A stretch of 64,000 nucleotides of DNA, from positions 1 to 64,000 of the forward strand of contig CAMATZ010000005.1 of NCBI GenBank assembly GCA_945861275.1, read 5' to 3'. The notes under the pieces are model-generated. The model saw only the letters and a list, made by a program, of their open reading frames with translations, ran no database searches and was not told where the DNA came from. Shown one piece after another: positions 62,764-64,000 of the stretch. Source of the DNA: Bordetella parapertussis (GTDB taxonomy: Bacteria > Pseudomonadota > Gammaproteobacteria > Burkholderiales > SG8-41). How positions within the stretch are numbered: position 1 is the stretch's first letter; each line of letters starts with the position of its first letter. Both the position numbers and the translations under genes were made by a program.

Positions 62764-63732
62764 TTAGAGCTTGAGTTCCAGGCGCCGCACGATCTCTCCC
62801 TCCTCCTCGTACATCTTGCGGGCGAGCTTTGCGTAGTCCTCGCCGTTGAGGTAGGCATTCTCCTGATCGAGGCGGTCAAGCGTTTTCTGGAACTCGGGGT
62901 CTTCGAGTGCTTTTTTGAGCGCATCGTGGAGAATTCGCACGGTGCGCGGGTCCATGCCCTTGGGGCCGGCGATGCCGTAGGGCGAGGTTTGCACAATCGG
63001 GTAGCCCAGTTCCTTAAGCGTCGGCACGGTCGGCCAGCGCTTGGTGCGCTTCTCGCCCCAGGTGACCAGCAGGCGCAACCGCCCGGCGTCAACCATCTCA
63101 CCCCAGCCGGTCGAATCTGCGGTCGCGTTGACGTGGCCGCCCATCACCGCCGCACCGTTCTCCGCGTAGCCCTTGAACGGCACTTGCAGCCACTTGATGC
63201 CGTCGCGGCGCGCGATCTCCTCCATGGTGATATGCAGGCTGGTGCCGTGTCCGGGCGTGCCGTAGGTTACCTTGCCCGGGTTCGCCTTGGCGTGTGCGAC
63301 GAATTCCTGCCAGGTTTTCCACGGCGCGTCCGCCCGCACAACGACGCCGAAGGTGTAGCCCGTCAGATGGATGATCCAGGTGAAGTCGGTAAGCGGCTGA
63401 AAGGCCGTCTTCGTCATGTGCGGATAGCGGAAAACCGTGATCGGCATCTGCGCAATCGTGTAGCCGTCGGGTCTCGCATTGTTCGCCATGTAGGAGGGGC
63501 CGAGCGTGCCCGCGACGCCCGCGCGGTTTTCGATCACCAATCGTTGACTCAGGGTGCGGCCAGCGATTTCGGCGAGTACGCGCATCGCGACGTCGGTGCT
63601 ACCGCCGGCCAGCCACGGCACGATCAGCGTGATGGGGCGTTCGGGGTAGCCTTGCGCGCGCACTGGCGCCGTCAGGAGCATCGGCGTGAGCAGGATCGCC
63701 GCCAGCAGGATTAGTTGTCGACGCGATGGCAT
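62764..63732 (-). CDS. Bug-family receptor protein (Bug 6)
   Basis: 322 aa from ATG 63732 (GAGGAGAAACG upstream). Signal peptide (LILLAAILLTPMLLTAPVRA), YPERPITLIVPWLAGGSTDVAMRVL, VIENRAGVAGTLGPSYMANNARPDGYT, and VPTLKELGYPIVQTSPYGIAGPKGMD. Tripartite tricarboxylate-type periplasmic binding protein, ligand unknown. Convergent with coxS, 3 bases between stops. Divergent from the truncated flavoprotein gene at the window end. Confidence 0.92.
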   Translation of the reverse strand: MPSRRQLILLAAILLTPMLLTAPVRAQGYPERPITLIVPWLAGGSTDVAMRVLAEIAGRTLSQRLVIENRAGVAGTLGPSYMANNARPDGYTIAQMPITVFRYPHMTKTAFQPLTDFTWIIHLTGYTFGVVVRADAPWKTWQEFVAHAKANPGKVTYGTPGHGTSLHITMEEIARRDGIKWLQVPFKGYAENGAAVMGGHVNATADSTGWGEMVDAGRLRLLVTWGEKRTKRWPTVPTLKELGYPIVQTSPYGIAGPKGMDPRTVRILHDALKKALEDPEFQKTLDRLDQENAYLNGEDYAKLARKMYEEEGEIVRRLELKL

Positions 63733-63892
63733 GATGCGTTTCTCCTCAGGCGGCAGGGTTGTCACGAACGGGCAATATATCCACCGGCGGTCGAGCAGTC
63801 AATCAACAACAGTTAGAATAACGCTAGCGATGCGTCGTATCCCGCTTGTTAACGCGGTCCAGAGCGTAGTATGAAACCACAGGACTACCCAG

Positions 63893-64000
63893 GTGCCAGA
63901 CTTTGACATCATTGTCGTCGGCTGCGGCATAGCGGGCTTAGCCGCCGCGGTAGCGGCACAGCAAGGCGGTGCGCGGGTGATCGTGCTGGAGCGCGCGCCC
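63893..64000 (+). CDS. N-terminus of FAD-dependent oxidoreductase (fumarate reductase/TcuA-like), truncated by window end
   Basis: GTG 63893 then PDFDIIVVGCGIAGLAAA, the dinucleotide-binding GxGxxG of the FAD-binding-2 flavoprotein family (residues about 10-15). Only 36 residues are inside the window. Tricarballylate dehydrogenase, 3-ketosteroid dehydrogenase and fumarate reductase relatives share this start. The nearby Bug 6 gene fits a tricarboxylate-type uptake and oxidation pair, which is an inference. Confidence 0.7.
   Translation, partial: MPDFDIIVVGCGIAGLAAAVAAQQGGARVIVLERAP

Overview
The window is GC-rich, densely coded DNA that reads as a betaproteobacterial chromosome, most likely Burkholderiales-like. 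Supporting features are the gene orders dat-ybeD-lipB-lipA and secB-grx-rhodanese-gpmI, a SlmA-type regulator, a YbiB paralogue, a CysB/CysI/DUF934 sulfate-assimilation block, and six complete periplasmic binding proteins of the Bug (tripartite tricarboxylate receptor) family plus one probable relic. No rRNA, tRNA, CRISPR array, prophage or insertion sequence was recognised.

Layout. 1-18.6 kb is mostly housekeeping: a Fic-like relic at the left edge; a minus-strand operon rhodanese - glutaredoxin - secB - SH3 protein - gpsA; then gpmI, an EnvC-like factor, ctpA, moeB, slmA, a pyrimidine nucleotidase, argB, an Hsp20 gene with a clear sigma-32 promoter, an ECF sigma/anti-sigma pair, a PBP5-type carboxypeptidase, dat, ybeD, lipB and lipA. 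18.6-25.5 kb holds siroheme and sulfite-reduction genes (cbiX, cobA/cysG-C, DUF934, cysI, divergent cysB) with a Bug gene, a cupin and a haloacid dehalogenase between them. 25.5-33 kb is accessory: a LigB-type dioxygenase, a Bug, an M23 peptidase, ybiB, a Gfo/Idh oxidoreductase and a SoxC-like molybdoenzyme. 33.3-44 kb is a same-strand catabolic cluster: etfBA, acyl-CoA carboxylase carboxyltransferase and biotin carboxylase, a FadB-like bifunctional enzyme, a split ADP-forming acyl-CoA synthetase and an Fe-type alcohol dehydrogenase. 44-47 kb has small enzymes (thioesterase, MOSC, GFA, VOC). 47-64 kb is rich in Bug genes placed beside hydrolases, a PQQ dehydrogenase/cytochrome pair, an amidase, an MFS exporter and a CoxLMS-type molybdenum hydroxylase, ending in a truncated flavoprotein gene.

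The most notable observation is at 2234-2491. A glutaredoxin-3 gene has an in-frame UGA exactly where the first cysteine of the CPYC redox motif belongs. It is followed at the right distance by a hairpin resembling a bacterial SECIS element, with a U opposite C at the place of the bulged U and a GG-start loop. This looks like a selenocysteine-containing glutaredoxin that ordinary gene calling would miss entirely.

Other unusual features are: arrays of GTGAA/TTCAC short repeats facing each other at gene junctions of the etf-acc-acs cluster; a recurring AT-rich junction motif (TAAG-N-ATTTGTTTTTA); small dispersed repeats in inverted copies, one apparently inserted in frame into a Bug gene just after its signal peptide; and a Bug C-terminal relic just upstream of a CocE/NonD hydrolase. 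All assignments come from reading the sequence alone; no database search was run.
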